Assembly: GCA_964036315.1 (NCBI GenBank)
Contig: OZ038510.1
Location: 80,949,349 to 81,013,348 of the forward strand
DNA from: Acanthosepion esculentum
Taxonomy: Eukaryota; Mollusca; Cephalopoda; Sepiida; Sepiidae
Reading direction: 5' to 3'
Length of the DNA stretch: 64,000 nt
Position 1 is the first letter of the stretch, and each line of letters opens with the position of its first letter. A program made the position numbers and the translations under genes. The notes beneath the pieces were generated by a model. It ran no database searches and was not told the origin of the DNA. It was given only the letters and a program-made list of their open reading frames with translations. Below, in pieces: positions 42,900 to 53,621 of the stretch.

Positions 42900-43374
42900 C
42901 CTATATATATATATATATATATATTTGTTTTATTGAATTTGCTGGACAAATTGTCTTGTTAAAGAGTAGAATAACGTAAAGGTTTATTAAGTTTAATATC
43001 GTCTGATTTCCAACTAGCAAGAGAGAGAAAGAAAAAGAAAAGCACATCATTATATTAATGTCTCACATGTTTCAAAGCATGTAACATTGGCGGTTAGCTA
43101 AAATTGCTTTGCAAACATAGGATTAAAAAGCATAAATTGTTTTTTATAAAAGAGTTTCAGCGATCACTCTCTAAAAGTTCCTTTGAAACATCCAAAAAAC
43201 TTATAACTCTGTCGATATTATACACCCGAACTTATAACATACTGCCTACGTCCCCCGATCTAATGCAAAGCTCTCCAGTAAATTGAATTGGAGCCCTTTT
43301 ACTGATTGGCGTTTGTTTTCATTCGTAAAAACAATACGATAAAATTAGCGATTTCTCTCTGCTTATTGATGATA
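42900..43374. other. Short (TA)n then unassigned DNA
   Basis: TA run 42902-42924 borders the retrozyme. The rest has no motif. Confidence 0.5.
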
Positions 43375-43510
43375 GCTTAGTGGTAGAAACTCTGAATGAT
43401 ACCAAATCAGTCGGGTTTCCGTCCTGGCTTGAGTCATTCGGATGTCTAATCACACTGAGGAGCTGTGAAGCAGTACTAAACATTACTGTCTGCGAATGAT
43501 ACACACACAC
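43375..43510 (+). mobile_element. Diverged tRNA-like SINE fragment
   Basis: TAGCTTAGTGGTAGAAACTC (A box), CGGGTTTCCGTCCTGG (B-box region), then CACTGAGGAGCTGTGAAGCAG. It aligns with the tRNA-like and hammerhead-like part of 24130-24262. Confidence 0.55.
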
Positions 43511-44031
43511 AGACATATATATATATTCAAGCATTTTGGGTTGAATAATTATGTCTTTTTATTTTCATTTCAATCCTCTCGAATTCTCTGACTGGCTTCT
43601 CAATGTTGATATTAAATACATTAAGGAAGGCGCCGTAGTTTTATTTTTTATTTCTTTTATTAAATTTATTATTATTTATTTATAACGTTAAGAATATGCA
43701 AGGGAGGTAACTTAATTTCTTAGTGCTGTTAAAAACTGAGCAAGAAAGACACCGTAGTTTTTGTTATTTCTTTTATTTTTCCCAAATACTTTCAATTTCA
43801 TCCAAGATCATTTTCAGGGGAGAATTGCAAAGACGAAAAATTAATGTAATTCATAGTTGTGAATTATTTTGTAATGAAACGCGCTCTGTTGTAATTATTT
43901 TAAACACATATAAACGCGCTCTCTTGCAATTAATTGCGAAATTAACTGTTATAGCTATTATGTTGTTTTCATGTTTTATCTAAGGGAGGTAACCTTAATT
44001 TATATAATTGTAATTCTTTATAATTACAATT
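43511..44031. other. No feature recognised
   Basis: AT-rich. AAGGGAGGTAAC occurs twice. Confidence 0.4.
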
Positions 44032-44109
44032 TATGTATTTTAAAAACATTGATATTATAGACATTTTAAATCATTATTGTTATTATAGACATTTTAAAAC
44101 ATTATTGTT
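44032..44109. repeat. Left part of a 24-28 bp minisatellite
   Basis: Units of ATTATAGACATTTTAAAACA, continued at 45470-45735. The SINE at 44110-45469 sits inside this array. Confidence 0.85.
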
Positions 44110-44184
44110 TGGTTTGGTTTATTTTACGGCATATCAACCTCAATGGGTCATTTAATGCCGAAAAAGAATTTTTATATCTGGTAA

Positions 44185-44545
44185 TATTTTTTCTTCAAGA
44201 ATGTACAGCTGGCAACGCCTTTTTTCCTAAAAAATGTATAGCTGGTAATATTATTTTTCAAAAACGTATAGCTGGTAATATTATTTTTTCAAAAACGTAT
44301 AGTTGGTAATATTATTTTTCCAAAACATACAGCTGGTAATATTATTTTTCCAAATTGTATAGCTGACAATATTATTTGTTTCCAAAAACGTATAGCTGCT
44401 AATATTATTTTTTCCAAAAATGTATAGCTGGTAATATTACTTTTTTCAAAAATGTATAGCTGGTAATTTTTTTGAAATATGTATAGCCGGTAAGACTATT
44501 CTTTCAAAAAAAATCTCTATATATAGCCGGTAATATTTTTCCAAA
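44185..44545. repeat. 31-34 bp minisatellite
   Basis: Units AACGTATAGCTGGTAATATT followed by ATTTTTC.., about ten copies. The unexpanded SINE at 27.0-27.15 kb has about four. Confidence 0.9.
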
Positions 44546-44569
44546 ATTGTATTATCAGAGGCCCTGCTG

Positions 44570-45290
44570 TTGGGCGTAGTTTATCGTCATACCCAGGACT
44601 CGGATGTAGTTTATCGTTATACCCAGGACGCGGATGTAGTTTATCGTCATACCCAGGACGCGGATGTAGTTTATCGTCATACCCAGGACGCAGATGTAGT
44701 TTATCGTCATACCCAGGACTCGGATGTAGTTTATCGTCATACCCAGGACTCGGATGTAGTTTATCGTCATACCCAGGACTCGGATGTAGTTTATCGTCAT
44801 ACCCAGGACGCGGATGTAGTTTATCGTCATACCCAGGACTCGGATGTAGTTTATCGTCATACCCAGGACTCGGATGTAGTTTATCGTCATACCCAGGACG
44901 CAGATGTATTTTATCGTCATACCCAGGACTCGGATGTAGTTTATCGTCATACCCAGGACGCGGATGTAGTTTATCGTCATACCCAGGACTCGGATGTAGT
45001 TTATCGTCATACCCAGGACGCAGATGTAGTTTATCGTCATACCCAGGACTCGGATGTAGTTTATCGTCATACCCAGGACGCGGATGTAGTTTATCGTCAT
45101 ACCCAGGACTCGGATGTAGTTTATCGTCATACCCAGGACTCGGATGTAGTTTATCGTCATACCCAGGACTCGGATGTAGTTTATCGTCATACCCAGGACG
45201 CGGATGTAGTTTATCGTTATACCCAGGACTCGGATGTAGTTTATCGTCATACCCATGACGAGGATGTAGTTTAACGTCATACCAAGGACG
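44570..45290. repeat. 30-bp minisatellite, about 24 copies
   Basis: Unit GTAGTTTATCGTCATACCCA then GGAC(T/G)CGGAT. The unit length is a multiple of three, so open frames of 234-260 codons appear on both strands. These are artefacts. Confidence 0.97.
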
Positions 45291-45469
45291 TGACCACACC
45301 TTGGGAGTTAACTATTTGCCCATATCTGGGACCATAACAGGTGCTGCCACCCCGGGTCAGGGTGGACCTGGGAACACCAGCAATTAAGATGTGGTTCCAC
45401 GCTCCTCAAAACCTCCTGATCAGAGGTCTTGCTGTTGGATGCAGTTTAACGTCATACCCAGGACGGAAA

Positions 45470-45735
45470 ATTATTGTTATTAAAAACATTGCTATTATAG
45501 ACATTTTAAAACATTGCTATTATACACATTTTAAAAACATTGCTATGATAGACATTTTAAAAATATTACTATTATAGACATTTTCAAACATTATTGTTAT
45601 TATAGACATTTTAAAACTTTATTGCTATTATAGAAATTTTAAAATATTGTTGTTATTATAGACATTTTAAAAACATTGCTATGATAGACATTTTAAAAAC
45701 ATTGTTATTATAGACATTTTAAAGCATTATTGCTA
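45470..45735. repeat. Right part of the 24-28 bp minisatellite
   Basis: About ten units of ACATT(G/A)CTATTATAGACATT. Confidence 0.9.
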
Positions 45736-45879
45736 TACCCAAAACTAAGTTTATTTAGTGTTGGTCGCATTTTTCTTATATAAAGGGCCTCAAAAATTTA
45801 AAGTTTTTCTTTTTTCTTTTCGTGTTGGAGTATACTTGTATTGTCAAATAATATTTCTCTAAAATGTGCCTGTCATATG

Positions 45880-46346
45880 AGGAAGGGGTTATCAGAGAAA
45901 ATACAAAGGATCTGAGGTCCATATAACATCAGGACAACCTTCAAAAGCTGGACGACACTTCGCAGATATCTCTCCCAATTAAGACACCCCCTAGGGAGGA
46001 GAACATGACTAAAGACTGTGTGTACGCTACCCCGTGCAGCTGCGGAAAGAAATATAAAGGGGAAACAGGCCACCCCCTTAAGGTAAGGCTTCAAGAACAC
46101 CAGAAAGCTGTAAAACGAGGGGAAGTGGAAAAATCAGGTGTGGCTGGCCACATATGGAGAGAAAAGGGAGATCACTGCACTCTGTGGGATCAAGTTGAGA
46201 TCATAGACAGAGAACACCATTGTAAAATTTGTAAACTTAAGGAATCAGCACATATGCTAGGCCACAAAAATCTTCTGATCCGACGAAGCATAGAAATGAA
46301 TACAATATGGAAACCAGTAGTAAGGAGTGACAGAGAAAAGAGATAA
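45880..46346 (+). pseudogene. PLE GIY-YIG endonuclease fragment, lineage C
   Basis: After a frameshift the plus strand reads IRTTFKSWTTLRRYL, then CVYATPCSCGKKYKGETGHP, LKVRLQEHQKAV, VAGHIWREKGDH, LKESAHMLGHKNLLIRRSIE and MNTIW. VY and KYKGET are the two tyrosine motifs (the usual Ile of Y-I-G is Lys), CSCG is the Cys knuckle, and VRLQEH holds the conserved Arg. HxxxHH-type residues and the glutamate of SIEMN follow. The C-terminus is complete with a stop at 46346. No RT domain upstream. Its 3' flank defines the PLE-type 3' unit. Confidence 0.75.
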
Positions 46347-46780
46347 TATCAACAAATATTGCAATATGAGTTCTGGTAAAAACACGTAATGATAACAGCA
46401 AAAATTTGCAATATGAGCACTGGTAAAAAAATATACTGAAGACATTAGCTTTATAATACCCAGAAATTCATACACATATCTCCTCAAGTGGATAAAGGCG
46501 TTGGTTAGATCCAGTGACAGGACCCAAAGTGTGTGAGTTCAATACTCGGATAAGGCAGTGGAGATCTTGGAGAGGGGAATTAACAGGAGATAATGGATAA
46601 CTGAAATGGCAACTGGAACTAGAACAGTCTAACCCACCGAGCGTAATATTGGGTTCAGTTCGACATAAGAAGGCCGGAGCATACAACGGCCGAATCGTTG
46701 TAATAAATGTGGCGACAAAGATGAGAACAATAGTCCGAATAATGTAAATAGTGTACATAATACCTCATCTCAGAAATATA
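46347..46780 (+). mobile_element. 3' region of the lineage C PLE (or PLE-SINE chimera)
   Basis: Sequence: two GCAATATGAG.. repeats, AAATTCATACACATATCTCC, a tRNA-like stretch (GGATAAAGGCGTTGGTTAGA, GTGAGTTCAATACTCGG), a body, a degenerate hammerhead-like hairpin near 46665-46710 (AAGAAGGCCGG..CGGCCGAAT), and the terminal ACCTCATCTCAGAAATA. All short copies elsewhere in the window can be derived from this layout. Confidence 0.65.
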
Positions 46781-47769
46781 GAATGTTTTCTTAAATGTTG
46801 TGCTATAGAACTTGATTCCGACATATGTAGTGTAAGTCGCCTCGATAATGTTGTTGTTGTGAAACTCACATATATATTTACTTTTTTTTTTATCAGAGAT
46901 ACAATCTCCCTAAGGACATTTTAAATGTATACAATGTTATTCTTTTGAAAAACCTTCGTTGACGGAAAAGAGTTATTGCAGATTATTAAGATTAAGCATA
47001 TAATTAGTTTTATGTTGTTGTTTTTTTTACTGGTATCAATGGGGGAACATATTATAACTTATATATTGATTTTTTTAATCAGATATATTTCATTCGATCT
47101 GGGCCTGTTTATAATGATTTCACTCTTTATGAAAAACACGACAATTTAAAATGTGTGCGCCCCAGAAATAATAATGATAATAATAATAATAATAATAAGC
47201 ATATATTTAAAGAAACCAGTAGGCTAAAACTTGAAAGAGAGAATTTACTCTATCCTTTGTAATAACTGTCACAAAAAAATACATAGAAAGCTCGAGGAAT
47301 TGATATAAAAGTGTCATTTTACATAACAACGCATTAATGCATATGTTGCTCACCAAAACGAGACGGACCACACTTTTTACATAAAAAATATTACCCTGAT
47401 CAAAAGAGAAAACAATTCACTGAGACGAAAATATTTAGAAAGTGCTCTGATTGCGAGACAATCCACAGTTAATCTGCTTCCAAGCATTTCATTATTGCTG
47501 ACAAAACAAAAATGATAATCTGTTTTTGTTTACATGGAAGATTTCCAAGTAACGACAAACTCGTGCATACGAGACGCTGGAATTCACGACGTTACACATG
47601 ACCACGCGAGAGTGAAAACGAGAAGTTTTAAGTATGGGAAGCCGTTGGTATAACCCAATGGTTTCTGTTATCAATTATAGGTATTTAAGAATATTTGTGG
47701 AGATTTTCATAGTTTATTTTGTTCAGGTTATGTTTCAACTGTTATATGTATATAGCTTCAAGAATTTTT
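46781..47769. other. No gene seen
   Basis: AT-rich with an (AAT)n run at 47166-47198. Confidence 0.5.
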
Positions 47770-48010
47770 AATTTTAAAACCAACATAGTTTACAAATTCA
47801 AATGCCCACTGGGAGATTGAATCTTCAGTGGATTAAATAATATTTATGTTGGTCACACCACAAATTCGCTCTCACGACGTTTGACTCTACATTTGAACGA
47901 TAACTCTAACATTTTTAGGCATTTAAAACAACATGCGTGGCCGCGTACACAATTCCGGAAAATCCTTGTTGAAAACACAACTATACTTAAACATGAAAAC
48001 AAAAACAAAA
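47770..48010 (+). pseudogene. PLE GIY-YIG endonuclease fragment, lineage B-like
   Basis: The plus strand reads VYKFKCPLGD, one stop, then NNIYVGHTTNSLSRRLTLHL, NDNSNIFRHLKQH and TTILKHENK. YVGHTTxSLSRRLT is close to the minus-strand copy at 39.5 kb, so both belong to the same PLE branch. The RT part is absent. Confidence 0.65.
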
Positions 48011-48360
48011 ACTGAAAACACTGCTTGGAGGAAAATTAGCTATAATTACCTTCTCAGATCAAAACACACTACTAAATAAGCGATGAGAACTCATCTCAAA
48101 ATGCAAACACGAAAGGAAATTTTACAACGTTACTTAAAAATGGAAGTCTGAAAAGAATAAATAGAAATAAATAGAATAAAAATAAATAAGCAAAAACAAG
48201 TAAAATAAATTAATCCAAATAAATAAAGTAAATAATAAAGAAATTAAAAAAAACACTCTCGCCAAAATAACCGTTAGAATAAACTACCAAAAATGTAATA
48301 GACGACCAACAATGCACCACTGACCCGTATATATAAATAGTTTAGAAAAGAGGTAACGCA
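48011..48360. other. A-rich DNA, no gene
   Basis: AAATAAATA-rich. Nothing recognised. Confidence 0.5.
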
Positions 48361-48495
48361 TGTGACCTGATGATTGTGTTTAGCATGAAACTCTCTGTTG
48401 CCTCTCTGCTTTGTTCACTTTTATATTTACATACGTTCTATGTCTGATATTGAGCACTTTATCTATAAATATAGCATAACTTAAATGTATATTCC

Positions 48496-48499
<4 letters not shown>
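48361..48499 (+). repeat. Single arm of the 9.2-kb fold-back family
   Basis: CTGATGATTGTGTTTAGCAT then GAAAC, and TTCACTTTTATATTTACA..CTGATATTGAGCACTTTATC. It aligns with 9296-9437 and 48741-48870. The 3' side is a (TA)n tract. Confidence 0.65.

Positions 48500-48546
<47 letters not shown>
48500..48546. repeat. (TA)n tract
   Basis: TA run. Confidence 0.95.
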
Positions 48547-48547
<1 letters not shown>

Positions 48548-48550
<3 letters not shown>

Positions 48551-48830
48551 GTGAACATAGAAGTCAACACTTAGAGGCGACAGTCTGTTTCATGCTAGAT
48601 GCAATCGTCAGGCCACGAGTGCTGTTATTTTTCTCGGCTATTTATATATACGGGTCAGTGGTGCATTGTGGGTAGTCATTGTGGGTAGTCATATATATAT
48701 GACTATATATAAATAACCGAGAAAAATAACAGCACTCGTGGCCCGATGATTGCATCTAGCATGAAACAGACTGTCACCTCTAAGTGTTGACTTCTATGTT
48801 CACTTTTATATTTACACACGCTCTATCTCT
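48548..48830. repeat. Large fold-back with head-to-head hammerhead-like motifs
   Basis: Arms 48548-48645 and 48712-48815 are inverted (GTGAACATAGAAGTCAACAC, AGCACTCGTGG, AACCGAGAAAAATAAC). The centre has a doubled GTCATTGTGGGTA and a small TA palindrome. Core sequences are CTGACGA (minus) and CCGATGA (plus). The second carries a probably fatal change. Confidence 0.75.
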
Positions 48831-48869
48831 GATATTGAGCACTTTATCCCATAAATATAGCACACCTTA

Positions 48870-48874
<5 letters not shown>

Positions 48875-48930
<56 letters not shown>
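48875..48930. repeat. (TA)n tract
   Basis: TA run. Confidence 0.95.
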
Positions 48931-48933
<3 letters not shown>

Positions 48934-48959
48934 GATAGATAGATTTTTCATAAAATCAA

Positions 48960-49240
48960 AGAAGAATCTGCAGTGTTATTAATCCTGACCTGGCATCTCG
49001 GCTTCAGTCATTTCTCATCGCCGTAACGCAAACTTCCCGTGCCTTTTCTATAAATATTTTCATGGTAATTGTTCTGATGAGCTTTCTTCTATGATACCCC
49101 AACCTTACGAATTTAAGAACAGTACTAGGTGGTCATTTAGGTCTCATAATCAGTTTGTTAGCTACAACCTTTACCTTCAACAGTTTAAATGCAACGTCAA
49201 TCATCATCTTCTGTCTGCTTCACCCTATTCTTTTATCGCC
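48960..49240 (+). pseudogene. Decayed non-LTR RT C-terminus
   Basis: Remains of the RLWNSLP family: FYKYFHG frame near 49046, LQQFKCNVNHHLLSAS near 49190. Many stops. Confidence 0.6.
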
Positions 49241-49720
49241 CCCTCTGTGTCATTCATTCTATATAACACCTTGCACCCTCGTAGTTTTATTGACTTGCAC
49301 GGTGTGAAATGATTAAAAGCCTCTTCTTTTATTATTCAATCTGTGTTTATTTCCTTCTCATTAACCCTTTGCATCCTAGTGGCTGTTGTTGCGTTACTCG
49401 GGGTGAAATGATTAAAAACGTGTTCTTTTATTGTCCTCGTTGTGTTTCTTTCATTCTCGGTAACCCCTTGAAACCTAGTGGCTTTTATTGCGTTGCTCGG
49501 GGTGAAATGATTAAAAATCTGTTCTTTTATTGACCTCTCTGTTTTTTCTTTCCTTCTCTGTAACCCCTTGCGTCTTAGTGGCTTTTATTACCTTGCTCGG
49601 GGGGAAAAGATTAAAAACGTGTTCTTTTATTGACCTCTTCGTGTTTCTTTCATTCTCGGTAACCCCTTGCGTCTTACTGGCTTTTATTGCGTTGCTCGGG
49701 GTGAAATGATTTTTTAAAAA
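49241..49720 (+). repeat. Five tandem LINE 3' tails
   Basis: The untranslated tail (TCTCGGTAACCCCTTGCGTC, TAGTGGCTTTTATTGCGTTG, CTCGGGGTGAAATGATTAAA) repeats five times at about 98-100 bp. Anchors lie near 49267, 49362, 49460, 49560 and 49660. The same tail occurs once behind the RT ends at 4.6, 9.1 and 58.4 kb. Confidence 0.85.
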
Positions 49721-49740
49721 ATTTAAAAAAAAAAAAATCA

Positions 49741-50505
49741 TTGCTTATTCTGAGGATGTCATTTCATAGATCGAAACACTTTATATATAAACTTTTTCTC
49801 CGTTTTTCATTTGGTTATTCAATGATAGCTGATCATTACTCCACGGAATCTATGGCTTCTGTCGTGAGGTCTTTACTCTTTCCGCATAACGTTTTCGTGT
49901 TTTCTGTCGTCGGTTGGTAGAAGTCTAAACGAAAAAAAAAAACGAAAAAAAACTGATCAGTCTGATTCTTTGTTGCCATTGAAATTGGCTATAGTCTCTC
50001 CTTTTTTTTTGTTCCCTGTATAACATATATGCATTATTTCAACAATGATGGTCGCAATTCCCTCTTTGATGGAAGAACCGCTTTTCTCTTTCGCTTGTTT
50101 TATCGCCTCTTTGTACCGGATGACACGGCTAATTGTTCATCCAACCTGCTTTGAGATGAAGTCTTTCTCGCCCTGCAGGGAAATAAACAACTTGACTCAA
50201 TCTTCCCTTTCTTCCGATTATCTACAAAGCCATCGTTATTTCGAAAGGAACCAAAATGAATCCATCGCATCTCAACAGAGTCGTTACTCCAACAGTTTTT
50301 CGAATTCTTCTTTGTTTTCTGTTCTCATAAGAGGTTTTTATTTTGGGGGGTGGAGGAGGGAGGCTATCTCTTTTGTTGTTTTGTCTTTAATAAAACGGAT
50401 CAATAATCGCCTTCTTATCGGAACTAATTTGGTAACTTTTCTTCCAAATCTTTTTCCTTTCCATTCTCCTAATCGCTTTCGGTTCCGTTTCTCGAAGATT
50501 TTAGC

Positions 50506-50506
<1 letters not shown>
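49741..50506. other. No convincing gene
   Basis: A plus frame at 50045-50740 (231 codons) begins MMVAIPSLMEEPLFSFACFI. It shows no domain and runs into CTTT and ATCT microsatellites, so I do not accept it as a gene. Confidence 0.4.
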
Positions 50507-50556
<50 letters not shown>

Positions 50557-50615
50557 ATATTTTCCTGATCCGTTTGTGCTTCTTTTCTTTTATTTGATAT
50601 TCTTTCATTCACTTC

Positions 50616-50683
<68 letters not shown>

Positions 50684-50685
50684 AT

Positions 50686-50743
<58 letters not shown>

Positions 50744-50881
50744 TATCTATCTATCTATCTATATCTCTATCTATCTAATTATATCTATCTATCTATCTAT
50801 CTATCGAATTTTATTCATATGTATGTATGTATGTATGTATGTATCTATCTATCTATCTATCTACCTATCTATCTATCTTCT
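50507..50881. repeat. (CTTT)n, (ATCT)n, (TA)n and (GTAT)n cluster
   Basis: CTTT at 50507-50555, ATCT at 50616-50682 and 50740-50880 (interrupted), TA at 50699-50738, GTAT at 50820-50841. Confidence 0.95.
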
Positions 50882-50929
50882 AGCGTTTAGCAGAAGTGGC
50901 AGCATCGACAAGGCAGCAGGTTCTTTTGA

Positions 50930-51180
50930 ATTCAGGGGTTTTCTACTCCTAGATTGGTGACTACGATATCCTAGAGCAGGAATCGGAGTGCCGTGTTCGA
51001 ATTCCAGTCGAGTTTATTTATTCGCTTACGAGCATATACACTTAGGAAAGGAATGAATACATCTATAGATGGCAAAAGGAATTGGGCTCTATAGTTGCGT
51101 TGGCAACCTACGGCACGCATGCCACACGTGGCACGCATGCCACACGTGGCACGCGTGCCACACGTGGCACGCTATGCAAT
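50930..51180 (+). mobile_element. tRNA-derived SINE with palindromic repeat
   Basis: GGAGTGCCGTGTTCGAATTC (B box) and the later GTTGGCAACCTAC match the 5570-6230 family. The end is replaced by the CACGTG array. Confidence 0.6.
51114..51175. repeat. CACGTG-containing 18-bp palindromic repeat
   Basis: Three-plus copies of GGCACGCATGCCACACGT, each with an E-box palindrome CACGTG or a GCATGC/GCGTGC palindrome. Confidence 0.85.
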
Positions 51181-51522
51181 TTCCTATGGCGCGCAGCCTC
51201 AAATGACATCTCACAAATTTTGTTAATATTTGATCACACTTGTGTTGGGTTCAATGTTTTTGTTTTGCGCAGTTGACATGGTCGCGAATTAACACTTGTC
51301 GCACGTTTCAATTCTTACAAATCCTCTTTTGATCGCCATGACGAATGTGACAAGTATAAAAATACAGCCGCATTTATCTTTTTGCCATCGTTTTATAGAA
51401 TTAATTCTAGATTCAAAGAACAAATTATTGTACCACAGATTTTATTCTATGCATAAATTTTGAGATCGTGGGCCACCAAGTACGCATTTTGGGATTTTGA
51501 GCCACTAAGTACGTATTTTTAT

Positions 51523-52030
51523 TATACCCTTGGGAAAGATATGAATCCTCTTCTTCTCCCACCAGCTAGGGGTAAATAGCAGGACACACCGGGTTCTATA
51601 GCCTTGAATGGCAACTGTCTATCTCAGAACGTAATGTCAACCTACCGCGGGAGAAAAAATCTGCCTCGTCAGTCATGTATCGAAAGATACATGATCGCCT
51701 AAGCGGGTATTACTCATAGCACATAACTGAATTGGAGAGCCGAGTTCGAATTTCAGTCGAATCCATTACATTCACTTACATGCTAATACACTTGGGAAAG
51801 GTATGAATCCTTTTCTTCTCTCCCCCCACCCTGCTATGGGTAAATAGCAGGACAGACCGGGTTCTATAGCCTTGGATGGCAACTGGTCTACCGCAAAAAG
51901 AAATGGCAACCAAGTGCGGTAAAAATCTGCCTCATCAGTTATGTATCGAAAGATACATGATCGCCTAAAAATTTTGTCGGCATTAAATAACCCGTTGAGG
52001 TGTTGATATGCCGTAAAACAAAATAAACCA
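51523..52030 (+). mobile_element. Two tandem tRNA-derived SINE units plus tail
   Basis: Units at about 51523-51690 and 51690-51965, matching the 5.6-6.2 kb family. They end with GTCGGCATTAAATAACCCGT..ATGCCGTAAAACAAAATAAA. A second copy of only that tail follows at 52094-52170. Confidence 0.75.
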
Positions 52031-52389
52031 AACCCAATCTCCTACAAACTGATTTCTTACAAAGAATATATATTCTATTCATACGAACCTATCCTAAAAA
52101 TCTTGTCGGCATTAAATAACCCATTGAGGTGTTGATATGCCGTAAAACAAAAGAAACCAAACCAACCTCGGTATTAACATGGAAGGGTCGAGAGTTATTT
52201 ACTCTCATTCTTTCCCAAGCATATTATTTATATTATTATTCAAACGAATACATGGCCCAAGAGTCATTCAAGCTAGAGCGTAACTAAATGATGTTGTTGC
52301 AAGAGCGTACAAGGATAGAGTAAGAGGTGAGAATTATGAGGCTATGTAGGATAGATAAAAGTCGACTTTAGACATGAGCCGTTAAGATT

Positions 52390-52730
52390 TTAATGATTGG
52401 GGAAGAATCCTTTCGGAATCAGACACTGATGGACAAAGTGAAAATAACCAAGGTAAGGAATTTATCTTCACTCTTCGATGCCATCCGTAGGAAATCCATG
52501 AAACTATTTGGACACATTAAAAGATCTAAGGCAAGGTTCGCTAAATTGTGTCTTGTGGATGTGGTGCCTAGACAAAAGAGGTAGAAGAAAACCAAAACAG
52601 TTGCAGAAGAATAATCACGAACTGACGAGTAGCAAACACTGAGTGAGCTTGCTAAAAACCAGAAGAATTGGCGGGAAAATATGTTAGTTCGTGAACTACA
52701 ACGACAAATGACAACTGCCTTTAGCAAAAT
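52390..52730 (+). pseudogene. Non-LTR RT C-terminal fragment
   Basis: The plus strand reads SLFDAIRRKSMKLFGHIKRS then KLCLVDVVPRQKR and, after frame changes, ENMLVRELQRQMTTAF. RRKxMxLFGHI is the conserved C-terminal motif of LINE endonuclease/RT proteins. The end (52540-52685) is repeated at 52910-53056, immediately beside the Gypsy element. Confidence 0.65.
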
Positions 52731-52909
52731 ATGTGACTACAGAATTCTTTTCAGCCTACAATAAATCCCCTTTATGGCCCATAATCTAATAATTTTGCAA
52801 CGGTTACCAAGTCATTTAGAATTTTTAACATTAAAAGCTAAAACAAAATGGCTTCCATTTGTTTACTAATTGTCGGAATGCATTTGTTTTAAGAAGAAAT
52901 TTTGCACAG

Positions 52910-53056
52910 AGCTCGTTAAATTGTCTTGAGGATATGCCAAGGAAAAACCAAAACAGACGCAGAATATAATAATTCTGTAGTCGCGAACTGAGGAGTAGCA
53001 AACGCTGAGTGAGCTTGCTAAAGATCAGAAGAATTGACGGGAAAATATGTCAAGGT
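52910..53056 (+). pseudogene. Repeated LINE tail at Gypsy insertion site
   Basis: Second copy of the LINE C-terminal tail (GAGTGAGCTTGCTAAAGATC..GGGAAAATATGT). The Gypsy 3' LTR begins directly after it. Confidence 0.6.
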
Positions 53057-53191
53057 TGTAGAAAATCAGAACCAGTGAATAAATTTATATCAAAGCTTTA
53101 TTTCACTTTACTCTGACTACTCCAGATATTACAGGGTGCTTTTTATACCTCCTAGATCTTAAGGGGAGGTAACTGATGATTTATCAGTACA
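53057..53191 (-). repeat. Gypsy 3' LTR
   Basis: 135 bp, aligning with the 5' LTR (147 bp) except for a 12-bp gap and scattered changes. The divergence shows the insertion is old. Confidence 0.85.
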
Positions 53192-53200
53192 TTCCCCCCT
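53192..53200 (-). promoter_or_regulatory. Polypurine tract
   Basis: AGGGGGGAA on the minus strand directly abuts the 3' LTR start, as needed for plus-strand priming. Confidence 0.85.
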
Positions 53201-53207
53201 ACGTATT

Positions 53208-53621
53208 TTATTCATAAAGGAGAAAACCTCTTAGGTGTCTAGGCTCTTTACATATTCTCTGTGAACACCTGGGTGGTTCTTGTATTGGACTATTCGGGCT
53301 GGAAGATCTCACATTTTGATCTCGCCCGTCAGTCCGGGAAGGGAAGTATTTAGTCCTTCTTGATGGACGAGACTGCCCTGAGTCTGAATGTAGATCTTCC
53401 GGTTCTATTTCTGGATGGACCGGCTTCTGGGGCATTGATCGCTCATGAGGATCGTCTAGAGTTGTCAGGGTCTCGGATGTTAATCCCTCTGAAATGTCTG
53501 ATGGAGGCGCAACAGAAGCTGTGTATATCATCCTGGGGTAATGTGTCGGGAACGATTCCGCCATGGCGATCTTCCGATTGGTTTTCAGTGTCGAAGAGAT
53601 CAGATCTCCTCACTAGACAGC
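53208..53621 (-). pseudogene. Gypsy Pol C-terminal tail
   Basis: Open frame ending CSQRICKEPRHLRGFLLYE with a stop at 53208-53210, a few bases before the polypurine tract. The Ser/Pro-rich, basic tail is common downstream of Gypsy integrases. There is no chromodomain. The upstream end is repeated at 54040-54140 across the insertion. Confidence 0.7.

Larger units (their letters stand above)
44110..45469 (-). mobile_element. SINE enlarged by two internal minisatellites
   Basis: Inverted relative of 26851-27216. Its tail (TTTGGTTTGGTTTATTTTAC) is at 44108-44160 and its head (CCGTCCTGGGTATGACG on the minus strand) ends at 45466. ATTATTGTT at 44101-44109 and 45470-45478 is a likely 9-bp target duplication. 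Growth to 1.36 kb comes from about ten copies of GTATAGCTGGTAATATTATT (44185-44545) and about 24 copies of a 30-bp unit (44570-45290). Confidence 0.8.

Noticed and set aside
44517..45299. Open frames of 234-260 codons on both strands
   Set aside because: They are the 30-bp minisatellite read in frame; all frames stay open because the unit is a multiple of three and lacks stops.
49753..49785. CTGAGGA..GATCGAAAC as a hammerhead
   Set aside because: No credible stem II or stem III pairing.
50045..50740. 231-codon plus-strand frame
   Set aside because: No domain, biased composition, and its last third is CTTT/ATCT/TA microsatellite.
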